A stretch of 36,022 nt of DNA, taken from NCBI GenBank assembly GCA_013140635.1, contig JABFSM010000341.1, positions 1-36,022 on the forward strand, in the 5' to 3' direction. Under the pieces are notes generated by a model that was not told the origin of the DNA, made no database searches, and was given only the letters and a program-made list of their open reading frames with translations. Source of the stretch: Gemmatimonadales bacterium. GTDB lineage: Bacteria; Gemmatimonadota; Gemmatimonadetes; Gemmatimonadales; GWC2-71-9. Made by a program: the position numbers and the translations under genes. Positions 1-7,230 of this stretch are shown here, piece after piece (the stretch's first letter is position 1; the number at the start of each line of letters is the position of its first letter).

Positions 1-122
1 TCGCCTGGTTGCAGAACTTCCGTCGCATCGTCACCCGCTACGAGTATCACGCCGGGAACTACCTCGGTTTTGTCCAGCTCGGCTGCATTATCATCCTGTT
101 ACGCCATTTGTGAGATGGCTTC
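1..122 (+). mobile_element. Right end of an insertion sequence (IS5/IS4-like), left part outside the window
   Basis: The first 113 bases encode the tail of a DDE transposase. Within about ten bases of its stop the reading changes to subtilase sequence, so the element's right end must lie close to position 120. The bases after the stop (gagatggcttcta) look like a short terminal inverted repeat, but the left end is not in the window, so the exact edge and any target duplication cannot be confirmed. The element interrupts the protease gene that continues to 1794. Confidence 0.7.
3..113 (+). CDS. IS5/IS4-family transposase, C-terminal fragment (runs off the left edge)
   Basis: Reading from base 3 gives 36 codons, [20 protein letters not shown] followed by [16 protein letters not shown], then TGA at 111-113. 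This matches my memory of the extreme C-terminus of IS5-type DDE transposases, where an FAWLQNFRR block follows the catalytic Glu region and the protein ends on a hydrophobic VQLxCIxILLR helix. The DDE residues lie upstream, outside the window, so activity cannot be judged. The frame differs from that of the following protease, which shows that the two are separate genes. Confidence 0.8.
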   Translation, partial: AWLQNFRRIVTRYEYHAGNYLGFVQLGCIIILLRHL

Positions 123-1794
123 TAGTCTTGGCCTACCCTGGGGCACTGGGGTGATCACCGACTCCGTCTCTCGAGGTGCCACTGAGGGCCTGTGGACCGC
201 ACTGGAAATGGCTAGAAACTTCGGCCCCATACCTCTTATGGTAATCTCTGCGGGTAATGACAGTCGCGATGCCAAAATGTCGGGGTATCCGAGGCTCAGA
301 GACAGCTTCCCCACCCAAGTGATTGTCGTTGGAGCTTCATCACCCAGGGTCGGGAGTACCCGAAGTCGGTGGGGAGGTCCGAACTTCACTCCCGCTAAGT
401 CTAGCGGCTCAAACTGGGGAACTTTGATCGATGTCTATGCGCCTGGGGAGGGTGTTGGCTTCTACAATGACCCAACCGCTGCGTTTCGTACCGGCACAGG
501 TGCGTCTTTATCCGCCCCGATTGTCTCTGGTATCGCGGCGTTGCTGCTCTCATTTGACTCGACCTTGACTTCAGCTCAACTGAAGGATCTCATCATTCAA
601 GGAGCGGCTGCTGGTGGCCGGAGCATTCAGAATGATCCTACAAAGTTTCTCGTCAACGCCTACGAATCTCTGAAACTGGCTGGCGCCTCAAGTGGCAAGC
701 GGATCTGCGACGCGCCTAGCGCATACGAGCTCGACGGGGCAGGCGGCTACCGAGTCGTCGTCAAGCGCCAAGGTGGGGATGATGTACTTCCGCTCTCCTT
801 CAACCCCCTCACCCAGTACTTCTACGAATTGTCGGTTGCGCCAAGTGGAAGTGCTTTTGCCACCACTCGCATCGACAATGATCCGTCGCTTCCAGATCCA
901 ATTTATCTGGTGAGCGAAATCCACACGCTGTCAAACGGTGTCTGGACGACTCAAGACGCCACCGGCGTCTCGGAGCGGATGTATCTTGAGCGCGACACCG
1001 TCGACGTGGTGCATAACGAGATAGGTAGTACGGCTGTTGTGCGCGGGCCGAACGCGAAGAACCTCGGAGACCTGGACGTACTCGTGAAACGGCTCTCTGG
1101 AGTCACGTATGCTGACTATCAATTCCTGTCGTTTTCGCCAGATGGCAAGTATTTGCTGGTGGGCGCCACGATCCGGAAGACCCCATGCACGGCCGTGGTC
1201 GGTGCGACGATTCTCTTCACCGTCTCGACCTTGGCGCCTACGCTTGTGACAATGGGACCATGCATTTCCGATGATCAATATTTTCCAAGACGACCACTTC
1301 ACGCCGCTTGGGGTCCCTACAGCGATCGCTTTGTAGTGGCAGAAGAAGATAGTTCTTACACTACCGGTACTGCGCTGCACTACATAGCACGGACAATCGT
1401 TGGTGGTGCCGTTCAAATAAATGGAGCTGACCAGGAGATCGCCGGACGGAATAGTTCTGAACACGTCGGCATCGCCCTCGGAGCACTCACCTTCCCGGGA
1501 AGAGGCAGGATGAATCCCACGGGAACACTGATGTACCGAATGGAGTCGACTCCTGCAGACTGCCGTCGGACAGGCCGGTCTGCTACCTCGCCGTTCGCCA
1601 TCGTCACCGACGATGTATTCAATCCCTGGGCACCGTACCCTTGCTATGCCGCGACGGTGCCCTATTGGGCCCCATCGATGAGCCGAGCAACGTCGCCTGT
1701 TGGCGTGCGCTTACCGAAGAATCCACGGGTGCGACGAATCCTTGAACAACAGAGGCAACTCGTCAGGATGCCCGAGGCCCAGAGAATGAAGTGA
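115..1794 (+). pseudogene. Subtilisin-like serine protease (S8), 5' end removed by an IS insertion
   Basis: The remaining frame starts inside the subtilase fold at SLGLPWG, the strand before the large helix. It keeps the oxyanion Asn (VISAGND, codon 256-258) and a catalytic Ser block (GTGASLSAPIVSG, Ser codon 505-507, with Ala in place of the usual Thr before Ser). The Asp and His catalytic blocks, signal peptide and propeptide are missing and were presumably left of the IS. About 380 residues follow the protease domain and include a propeller-like strand (FLSFSPDGKYLLVG). An in-frame ATG at 115, at the IS junction, could allow a 559-residue fragment to be made, but it would lack two catalytic residues. 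Base composition is lower in G+C than the rest of the window. The subtilase call is firm; loss of activity is inferred. Confidence 0.8.
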
Positions 1795-1823
1795 TGCGGC
1801 TGTAGATCGCTGGGACGCACAGA

Positions 1824-1858
1824 GCAGGGGCCGCAGCATGTGGAGCTGCGGCCTCTGC
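1824..1858. terminator. Strong hairpin between convergent genes (probable terminator)
   Basis: Two 14-base arms, 1824-1837 and 1845-1858, pair with one mismatch (core GGCCGCAGC / GCTGCGGCC) around a 7-base loop. The hairpin lies 30 bases after the subtilase stop and 120 bases beyond the 3' end of the leftward thioredoxin gene, so it could act for both. No T-run follows on either side, so it is not a textbook intrinsic terminator. Confidence 0.55.
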
Positions 1859-1978
1859 CGCTGCTGTCAACACCGGTTGAAATTGTGCACTTTCACCGAT
1901 TGCAGTTGCACAGTCGGTGGGTGACGATCCATTGGTCGGTCGACCCGCGGACCAAGGCGATCCTCCGTTCCCGAGCGG

Positions 1979-2530
1979 CTATTTCTTTGCAAACAGCTCA
2001 TGAATCTTGGGAAGGTCGTCGTCGGAGAGTACCCCGATCTTTGCAAAGGCGATTCTTCCATCTGGTCGAACCACGAGTGTGGTAGGAACAAAGCTCGAAG
2101 GGAAGCTCCCCTTAAGACGGGCGCTTGAGGCCACATGATAGACTACTACACCGGGTTCATCAAAGAAGCCAGATATGTTCGGTGGATCTAGAGTCAGAGC
2201 GAGAGCCGCACCGCTTTGAACTGCTGGTGCAGTCGTGAGCCTTCGCCATGTCTCCTTGGTAGCCTGACATGCCGGGCAGTCGTGCCTATAGATCATCACG
2301 AGCGTCGGAACGCCCTTATCAAATCGGAGCATGGAGTCGCCATGTTCGCTCGTTATGACCGCTAAGGGTCTCGGTGCGCGTGAAAGCAGCTCCTTTTCTT
2401 CCGTCTCGGCCAGTGGTGGAGGAGTTGCAGGACTGTCGCGGCGCAACAGCCCTCTTGCCCCCATGAGAAGTGCTGCCAGTACGACAACGCCGGTTGCAGT
2501 GTCTGCGAGCTTGCTCTTGATGTTAATCAT
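1979..2530 (-). CDS. Membrane-anchored thioredoxin-fold protein (CPAC)
   Basis: This 183-residue protein has one N-terminal membrane segment (about residues 13-29, followed by arginines), a proline-rich linker, and a thioredoxin-like domain with the redox pair C85-P-A-C88 (YRHDCPACQAT) and a cis-proline context FVPTT near residue 149. The layout fits TlpA/ResA-type thiol-disulfide proteins facing the periplasm, although the active-site dipeptide PA is not typical of any one named member. The start is supported by GAGGAA five bases before the ATG. It lies 27 bases downstream of the beta-propeller gene on the same strand and is probably in the same operon. Its likely role is making, breaking or isomerising disulfides in the two upstream products; that partner assignment is inference. 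Confidence 0.8.
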   Translation of the reverse strand: MINIKSKLADTATGVVVLAALLMGARGLLRRDSPATPPPLAETEEKELLSRAPRPLAVITSEHGDSMLRFDKGVPTLVMIYRHDCPACQATKETWRRLTTAPAVQSGAALALTLDPPNISGFFDEPGVVVYHVASSARLKGSFPSSFVPTTLVVRPDGRIAFAKIGVLSDDDLPKIHELFAKK

Positions 2531-2557
2531 CAGTTCCTCGGCTGTTTCACGACGAGA

Positions 2558-3610
2558 CTAGAATGTGACTTGAAATACAGTGAGTGTCTTGTCGCCCCCA
2601 TTCGACTCCTCGACCGCGATCAGCACAGTTCCGCGCAGCTGGAGCATCGTTAGATTTCTGCGGAGAGCAATCCGTCCGAGAAACTGTCCGGACACGCCAA
2701 ATACGTCGAAGGATCCGCGTTGGATGCCGATCCCATAGGGCTGCACCCACAGTTGGCCGCGTTCGTCAAACGTCATTCCTCTTGACAGAACGCGTCGTTG
2801 GAACCTATTGGGAGCTGGAAGTGTCACGCTTCGACCCGTGCCCGCCATCATCGCGTTTGCTTCCTTCACTCGCCTTGACAGAGCTTCGTACTCCTCAGCC
2901 CCAAGTGGAACCGCGCCGACGTCTGAGCGCCCAGCGTATGCCTTGAGACTGCCGTCCTTGTCCACAGAAAAGATCTGGTACGCTGTATCGGGACTGGCAA
3001 GGACGATCCGTCCGGTGGGGGACAGAGCTATAGCGCAATACTTGCAGCTTCCGCCATTGGCGGTCCCTGCGATTCTCACCGGGACGAGTCCGACACGCGC
3101 GCCCACCGCGAACTTCTTGGTGTCGATGCGTACAAGGGCAGAGACTTCTGCCCCGGTACTTGTCTTGGCATACAACCCTGAGACATTCCATTCGAGCCAG
3201 GGCTCAAATGGAGTGGTGCCTGTCACCTGACCCAGAAGTGCCCCGTTGCGATTCCATATTTGAATTCGGTTTGCCCCGGGATCCAAGACCGCAATCTCGC
3301 CTTGAGGGCCGACTTCGACATCGGTTGGCGTCCTGAGTTCGCCGGGCCCGCTACCTATGGCAGAGATAGTGAGTCGCAGGTTACCAGAAGGATCGAACAA
3401 CACTACCGCTGGGTCTTTCCCCGCAAGAACGACAATCATACCGTCAGCTCCAATATCAGCGTCGGTAATCTCCTTCATGTTCGCCAAGGCATCGTTCTTG
3501 AGATGGGACGTCAGCCGAAGCTTCGGCAACGCGCTATTCTGTCGCGTCGGCAGCGACAATGAGATCGGTATCATCGCTGCAATCGCGAGGAAAGGAAGGT
3601 GTCGAAGCAT
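2558..3610 (-). CDS. Secreted six-bladed beta-propeller (NHL-like) protein with a CKYC motif
   Basis: This 350-residue protein has an N-terminal signal-like segment (about residues 5-20) and repeated propeller strands of the form DGMIVVLxxxDPAVVLFDPSGN, then GEIAVLDPGANRIQIWNRNG, spaced about 45 residues apart. This is typical of 6-bladed beta-propeller proteins common in Bacteroidota and Gemmatimonadota. C189-K-Y-C192 sits in a loop between blades. No catalytic motif is seen, so binding or scaffolding is the likely role. No good Shine-Dalgarno precedes the ATG at 3610. It is the middle gene of a minus-strand trio, 92 bases after the peptide gene and 27 bases before the thioredoxin gene. A related propeller protein is encoded at 14736. 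Confidence 0.8.
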   Translation of the reverse strand: MLRHLPFLAIAAMIPISLSLPTRQNSALPKLRLTSHLKNDALANMKEITDADIGADGMIVVLAGKDPAVVLFDPSGNLRLTISAIGSGPGELRTPTDVEVGPQGEIAVLDPGANRIQIWNRNGALLGQVTGTTPFEPWLEWNVSGLYAKTSTGAEVSALVRIDTKKFAVGARVGLVPVRIAGTANGGSCKYCAIALSPTGRIVLASPDTAYQIFSVDKDGSLKAYAGRSDVGAVPLGAEEYEALSRRVKEANAMMAGTGRSVTLPAPNRFQRRVLSRGMTFDERGQLWVQPYGIGIQRGSFDVFGVSGQFLGRIALRRNLTMLQLRGTVLIAVEESNGGDKTLTVFQVTF

Positions 3611-3702
3611 ATGATCCGACTTGGCTAAGGGAAAGGAGAGAGGGCGGCTCGCTCCACGGTTAACTCACTGTGACCAGCTGAACCTAATCCTTCATCTGCA
3701 CG

Positions 3703-3915
3703 CTATGTTGCATTGCAGAGGTGGTCAGCGCAGAAATTGAATGTTCCGATACACATGGAAATCGGGTAGTTCGTCTCGAGGGCGCACTCCCAGTACTGAT
3801 CGATGCAAACTTGGCACCAACCTCTTGCTTCCGCGGGCTTAGGTGCTGCCGTTGCCCAGATCATGACCGCAGACGAGAGCAACAGGATCCTTCTTCGAAT
3901 TGGACTCATGAGCAT
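3703..3915 (-). CDS. Small secreted six-cysteine peptide
   Basis: This 70-residue product has a clear signal peptide: RRR at 7-9, a hydrophobic core at 10-24, and a probable cleavage after AEA (28-30). The predicted mature peptide is about 40 residues with six cysteines at 34, 37, 44, 55, 62 and 67 (spacing CX2CX6CX10CX6CX4C), enough for three disulfides. I recognise no family. AGGAG lies 3 bases before the first ATG and 9 bases before a second in-frame ATG (codon 3, 3907-3909), so the second may be the true start. It leads the operon with the propeller and thioredoxin genes. Short signal-peptide peptides beside beta-propeller genes are known in Bacteroidota (NVEALA-type peptides). I see no NVEALA motif here, so this is an analogy only. 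Confidence 0.65.
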   Translation of the reverse strand: MLMSPIRRRILLLSSAVMIWATAAPKPAEARGWCQVCIDQYWECALETNYPISMCIGTFNFCADHLCNAT

Positions 3916-3951
3916 ACTCTCCTAAAGGGAATGGATCGGTACGAGGAGTCA

Positions 3952-3977
3952 AGCCGCCTTTACCTAGGACGGCGGCT
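3952..3977. repeat. Inverted repeat in the leader of the six-cysteine peptide operon
   Basis: Seven-base perfect arms AGCCGCC (3952-3958) and GGCGGCT (3971-3977) flank a 12-base loop, 37 bases upstream of the peptide start. This position suits an operator or a 5'-leader hairpin; which one cannot be told from sequence. Confidence 0.45.
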
Positions 3978-4163
3978 GTCCGCTTCGCGCCCAACATCGT
4001 GCGTGGGCAGCTGACAACGCGCGCCGTCACTCAGTCGAGACTTGGAAATCTGGTTTCTTACTGGCCCGACGACTTTGTGGGCAGAATGGACCAAGGCGGG
4101 ACTAGAGTATGGGCTGCAGGTGTCAACGCCTATATGCGGTTTCTCTGAATCTCTTCATGAACA

Positions 4164-4183
4164 GACTGTGGTTGTCCACAGTC
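4164..4183. repeat. Perfect 8-base inverted repeat with a 4-base loop
   Basis: GACTGTGG (4164-4171), loop TTGT, then CCACAGTC (4176-4183). The arms match perfectly. No T-run follows on the plus strand. It could be a regulator binding site or a short hairpin. Confidence 0.4.
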
Positions 4184-4391
4184 GCCTTACGCCATGTCAG
4201 CCTCTCTCAACCACTTGGGCCGTTAAGCGCAAACCTATATGTTGGGGATCTTTCACCAACTCGTTACATTGATTGAGACCCCACGCGCCCCTTGAATGGG
4301 CTTGGCAGGCCGGATTCGTCCGCTCGCGTGAGGCGGCGCATGATAAGTCTGCGCTGATTACAGGATGTCTCAGCCGCGTCTCGAGGGACAA

Positions 4392-4781
4392 ATGCGCTTC
4401 GTCATCGTGTTGATGCTCGCGATAGGGATCCCGGCCTCACTTCCAGCGCAATTTGCAGGGGGCAGCGCCGGCGGACAGCTGGCCCCCGGACTCTCCTATG
4501 ACGCCATCTATGGCACCGACGAGCTCAACCGACACTGGCTCCGGGCGGTCTCTGGCGAAACCAGCCTGGTGTGGACGAGGCTATGGTGCGTCCGCAGAGC
4601 GCTGAAGAGCGGCAAGCGACCGGTCGGTACATCACGGCCATGCGTCAGGCAGCCGAGGACGCCAACCGCCGAGTCCTGAGTCGGCAAAGAGCGCTTCATC
4701 CTTCCTCCTGCCGATGTCGCGCTCGTCCTTCTCATCGATGATCACTCGGTCCGCCTTGACAGTTATTTGAGACTTGATTGA
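4392..4781 (+). pseudogene. Small secreted protein gene broken by two apparent frameshifts
   Basis: An ATG at 4392 preceded by GAGG starts a good signal peptide (MRFVIVLMLAIGIPASLPAQ) and about 40 further sensible residues. Around 4571 the frame turns Arg/Pro-rich, while the frame starting at 4571 gives VDEAMVRPQSAEERQATGRY and continues plausibly to about 4676. From 4680 the original frame becomes sensible again (GKERFILPPADVALVLLIDD) and stops at 4779-4781. Stitched together this gives roughly 125 residues with one signal peptide. Either the gene has decayed or the assembly carries two compensating indels. I recognise no family. Confidence 0.5.
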
Positions 4782-4805
4782 TACCCGAGTGCGATTTAAT
4801 GGTCC

Positions 4806-5270
4806 ATGACGCTTGAAGAGGCTGTGCTCGGGAGCCTCCCCGACTGCTGTGATCGGTGTCGGGCCATTTTGGCCTTCATGGTGCGAGAGGCGGATGGCGA
4901 TCTTGCCATGGAAAGGTGCGCCGCCAACGCTGGATTCTCGAATCGGCACCTGTTCTCCCGCTGGTTGGCGCGTCATGGCTTCCCTCCATTTCGTACTCTC
5001 TCCGGCTGGGTCCGGGTACTCGGATGGATCTTGGAGTGGAGTGAACGCCGTCTCTCTTTGGCGCGGCAGGCATGGCAGCGGGGGATCGAGCCCTCGGTCT
5101 GTCATGGGACGGTACGGCGCATTGTGGGAATACGGTGGAGCGAGGTTAAACGGGTCGGCGTGGCCGCCATCGCCTATCGCTTTCGATGCGAAGTTGCTCG
5201 GAGAGCGAGGTGTCGCGATGCGACGCGCGCCAAAAGCCTCCGCAGATATGCCTCACGAGACGCTCTTTGA
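4806..5270 (+). CDS. AraC-like helix-turn-helix regulator
   Basis: This is a 154-residue protein. The segment AANAGFSNRHLFSRWLARHG (about residues 38-57) reads as a recognition helix-turn-helix. It is followed by a hydrophobic Trp-rich helix (GWVRVLGWILEWSERRLSL) and a second block (CHGTVRRIVGIRWSEVKRVG) that resembles the second helix-turn-helix of AraC-like proteins. No ligand-binding domain is present, so it is a DNA-binding-only regulator. No Shine-Dalgarno precedes the ATG. TTTAAT ends five bases before it and a TTGACA lies at 4756-4761, so a leaderless start is possible. It precedes the lipoprotein/receptor genes by 59 bases and may control them. A longer overlapping frame (4813-5823) has shadow composition. 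Confidence 0.65.
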   Translation: MTLEEAVLGSLPDCCDRCRAILAFMVREADGDLAMERCAANAGFSNRHLFSRWLARHGFPPFRTLSGWVRVLGWILEWSERRLSLARQAWQRGIEPSVCHGTVRRIVGIRWSEVKRVGVAAIAYRFRCEVARRARCRDATRAKSLRRYASRDAL

Positions 5271-5329
5271 CGATTGTCCCCGAACTGCTAGCTCTTGGGT
5301 GTTCTCTCACCACACACCCTGGAGGAGTC

Positions 5330-6499
5330 GTGGTTCGACACGCTTGGCGGCTTACCGCCGCCGCAACACTCATCGGCTCGCTTGTGGCATGCGAAGGCAC
5401 CCGGTCGGGACCGGCCGAACCCACCGAGACAGCACCCCGCCAGGCGGCAAAACCACGCCTCGGCACGAACGGGTTCCCGGTGGCGACCGCTCGGGCGATG
5501 GAAGAGCTTGCACGCGGCCTCGCCCTTGTCCTCGGCGAGGAATCTGCGCGGCAAATGCTGTACCGGTCAATCCATGGGTCGGAGTTGCTGGAGAACAAAC
5601 TTGCCCTCAAAGCCTACTTCACCGGCTCGAAGGGGAAGTCGATTCTTGCGAGTGCCCAACAAGGCGCCGCCGCTTCGGACCCGATGCTGCGGGTGGACCT
5701 CTCCTCGGCCCTTGCGGCACTCGTCGCCGCGCTCCCCGACCTCGATGTCTACATTGCTCATCCTGTGCATCGGGCCCGATGGCGCCCGGATCAGCCCCTT
5801 GCTGTCGTCGCCCTGGTAGATGAGTACAGTCCGTTGGCCGCCTATCTTGCCGATGGCTCTCGGATGCCGATCGATCGGCTTTCCACCGTTCCGACAGAAA
5901 CGGCGGTACTCTTCCTTGGGCCTAAAGAGAGTCGTATCGTTCCCCGTGTGGGACTGCTTTTGGACGAAGAAGGAGAACTTGAGTGCCTTCGTATGGGCTC
6001 CGGATCCCAGTCTAACAGCTGTGGCGGTGGGTCTTCGGCGCCTCCGGTGCCATATCTCCGGGCAGACAAGATCGAAACGTTTAACATCTGCGATAACGGC
6101 AATTGCTGGGAAGGCAATGAATTTGAGTTTCGGGCCAGGACGCCGGGAGGTCCCCTGTTCAGCCCGGTCCTCCGCTGCGAAGGCGTCGGCTCCTCAGAAC
6201 TCTACGACGTCCGGACTCGGTGCGGTTCGTTCTACGACAAGGTACACAGCGCAACACCCCTCACGGTGGCATATATCGATGTCCACATCTACGAAACCGA
6301 TTCGTGGCCGTCCGCGGATGACGACTACAAGAACTTCCTTACGCCGACATCGGGAGCTTGCGCTGATGCGCCGCACGTCACCTCTACTCACACAGAATTC
6401 ACTCTGTATGAAGTTCCATGGGGGATCGACTACTCCGGACTATGCCATGGCCCTTTCGACCCGGCTCCGCAGTGGGTCGGTGTGAGCTTCCACTGGTAG
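5330..6499 (+). CDS. Predicted lipoprotein of unknown function (possibly DUF3103-like)
   Basis: The chosen start is GTG at 5330, three bases after GGAGGA. It gives a 389-residue protein with a lipoprotein signal and lipobox L-V-A-C21. The longer frame upstream has no signal at its N-terminus and overlaps the regulator gene. The first half contains LPDLDVYIAHPVHRARW and VALVDEYSPLAAYLADG, which remind me of DUF3103-type secreted proteins. The second half is rich in Cys, Gly and aromatic residues, begins after a Gly/Ser linker (GSQSNSCGGGSS), and looks like a separate beta-rich domain. No catalytic motif was found. It overlaps the start of the next lipoprotein gene, which suggests co-translation. 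Confidence 0.6.
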   Translation: MVRHAWRLTAAATLIGSLVACEGTRSGPAEPTETAPRQAAKPRLGTNGFPVATARAMEELARGLALVLGEESARQMLYRSIHGSELLENKLALKAYFTGSKGKSILASAQQGAAASDPMLRVDLSSALAALVAALPDLDVYIAHPVHRARWRPDQPLAVVALVDEYSPLAAYLADGSRMPIDRLSTVPTETAVLFLGPKESRIVPRVGLLLDEEGELECLRMGSGSQSNSCGGGSSAPPVPYLRADKIETFNICDNGNCWEGNEFEFRARTPGGPLFSPVLRCEGVGSSELYDVRTRCGSFYDKVHSATPLTVAYIDVHIYETDSWPSADDDYKNFLTPTSGACADAPHVTSTHTEFTLYEVPWGIDYSGLCHGPFDPAPQWVGVSFHW

Positions 6500-7230
6500 G
6501 GCCCGCGACGGTCTGGTCGTTGACCTGCTTCGGCATGGTGGCGCTCGGTGCGTGCGCCACCACGCCGACGGCGGGGAGCGAACCGAACCCGATCGTTAGC
6601 CTTACGCTGGTGGCCGGGCATGCGAGCCACTTCGCCTTTGTCACGAGGGGGGCGCGGCCCGACAGCACCATTCCGGCGTATCTCGACCCGATCGTCATCC
6701 CTCCCCATCTGGTTGCTCTCAGGATCGTCGACCCGTCTGGCGCCGTACACGCGGTTGTTCCGGATGTTGTCGCCGGGCGGTACCGGGCGGAGCTGAGCGT
6801 TGTGCCCGGCGGCAGGTATCGCCTCGAAGGGACTATAGCGGGACGTTCTGTGAGTGCGATGACCGAGATCCCCGGCGAGTTCGAGCTGCTACAACCGACC
6901 CAGGATACGATTCGCCTGACGAAGACCGGCCCCTCGCCCGTGGTGAGCGCAACGATTCCGCTACAATTCCGCGGCGAGGGAGTGGCCTTCGTTGCCGGAC
7001 GCGGGGCCGGTGTTCAAGGGGGGGCCGTGCTCGGCGCTGGTCTCACCTTGGGCGGAGATGGGTTGGTCCTCACGGTGTTTGGGCCAGGGGTCTATACGCT
7101 GGAGCTCTACGCCTACAACCGAGACGCCTACGACTGGCTGGTACGGAAGAACCCGCGGGGCAACATGTCGGGAGCCTTCGGCGGCTTCACGGGCGCCATC
7201 CTGCGAACCCGCACTGTCATTGCTCAGTGA
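6472..7230 (+). CDS. Predicted lipoprotein with beta-sandwich-like sequence
   Basis: The frame is open from 6418. I place the start at GTG 6472, which gives 252 residues with a signal segment and lipobox A-L-G-A-C28, but ATG at 6442 or 6418 is possible. The body has evenly spaced short strands (LVALRIVDPSGAVHAVVPDV, GRYRAELSVVPGGRYRLEG) like an immunoglobulin- or carboxypeptidase-regulatory-type fold, and then a Gly-rich region. No enzyme motif is seen. It overlaps the preceding lipoprotein gene, and its stop overlaps the next start by GTGA, so these genes are almost certainly co-transcribed. It may be a surface partner of the receptor encoded next; that is inference. Confidence 0.6.
   Translation: MGRCELPLVGPATVWSLTCFGMVALGACATTPTAGSEPNPIVSLTLVAGHASHFAFVTRGARPDSTIPAYLDPIVIPPHLVALRIVDPSGAVHAVVPDVVAGRYRAELSVVPGGRYRLEGTIAGRSVSAMTEIPGEFELLQPTQDTIRLTKTGPSPVVSATIPLQFRGEGVAFVAGRGAGVQGGAVLGAGLTLGGDGLVLTVFGPGVYTLELYAYNRDAYDWLVRKNPRGNMSGAFGGFTGAILRTRTVIAQ

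Larger units (their letters stand above)
3916..4391. other. Gene-free stretch upstream of the peptide operon
   Basis: No convincing gene lies here: the open frames have no recognisable domains, poor starts and out-of-frame-like composition. It contains two inverted repeats (3952-3977 and 4164-4183) and must hold the promoter of the minus-strand peptide operon, but no clear -35/-10 pair could be chosen. I see no tRNA-like or CRISPR-like structure. Confidence 0.5.

Noticed and set aside
1979-3915. CxxC pairs as c-type haem sites
   Set aside because: None is followed by His (CPACQ, CKYCA, CQVCI), so haem attachment is not supported.
4813-5823. Long plus-strand open frame of 336 codons
   Set aside because: It overlaps the HTH gene and the lipoprotein gene in another frame, has Arg/Pro/Ser-rich shadow composition and no domain.
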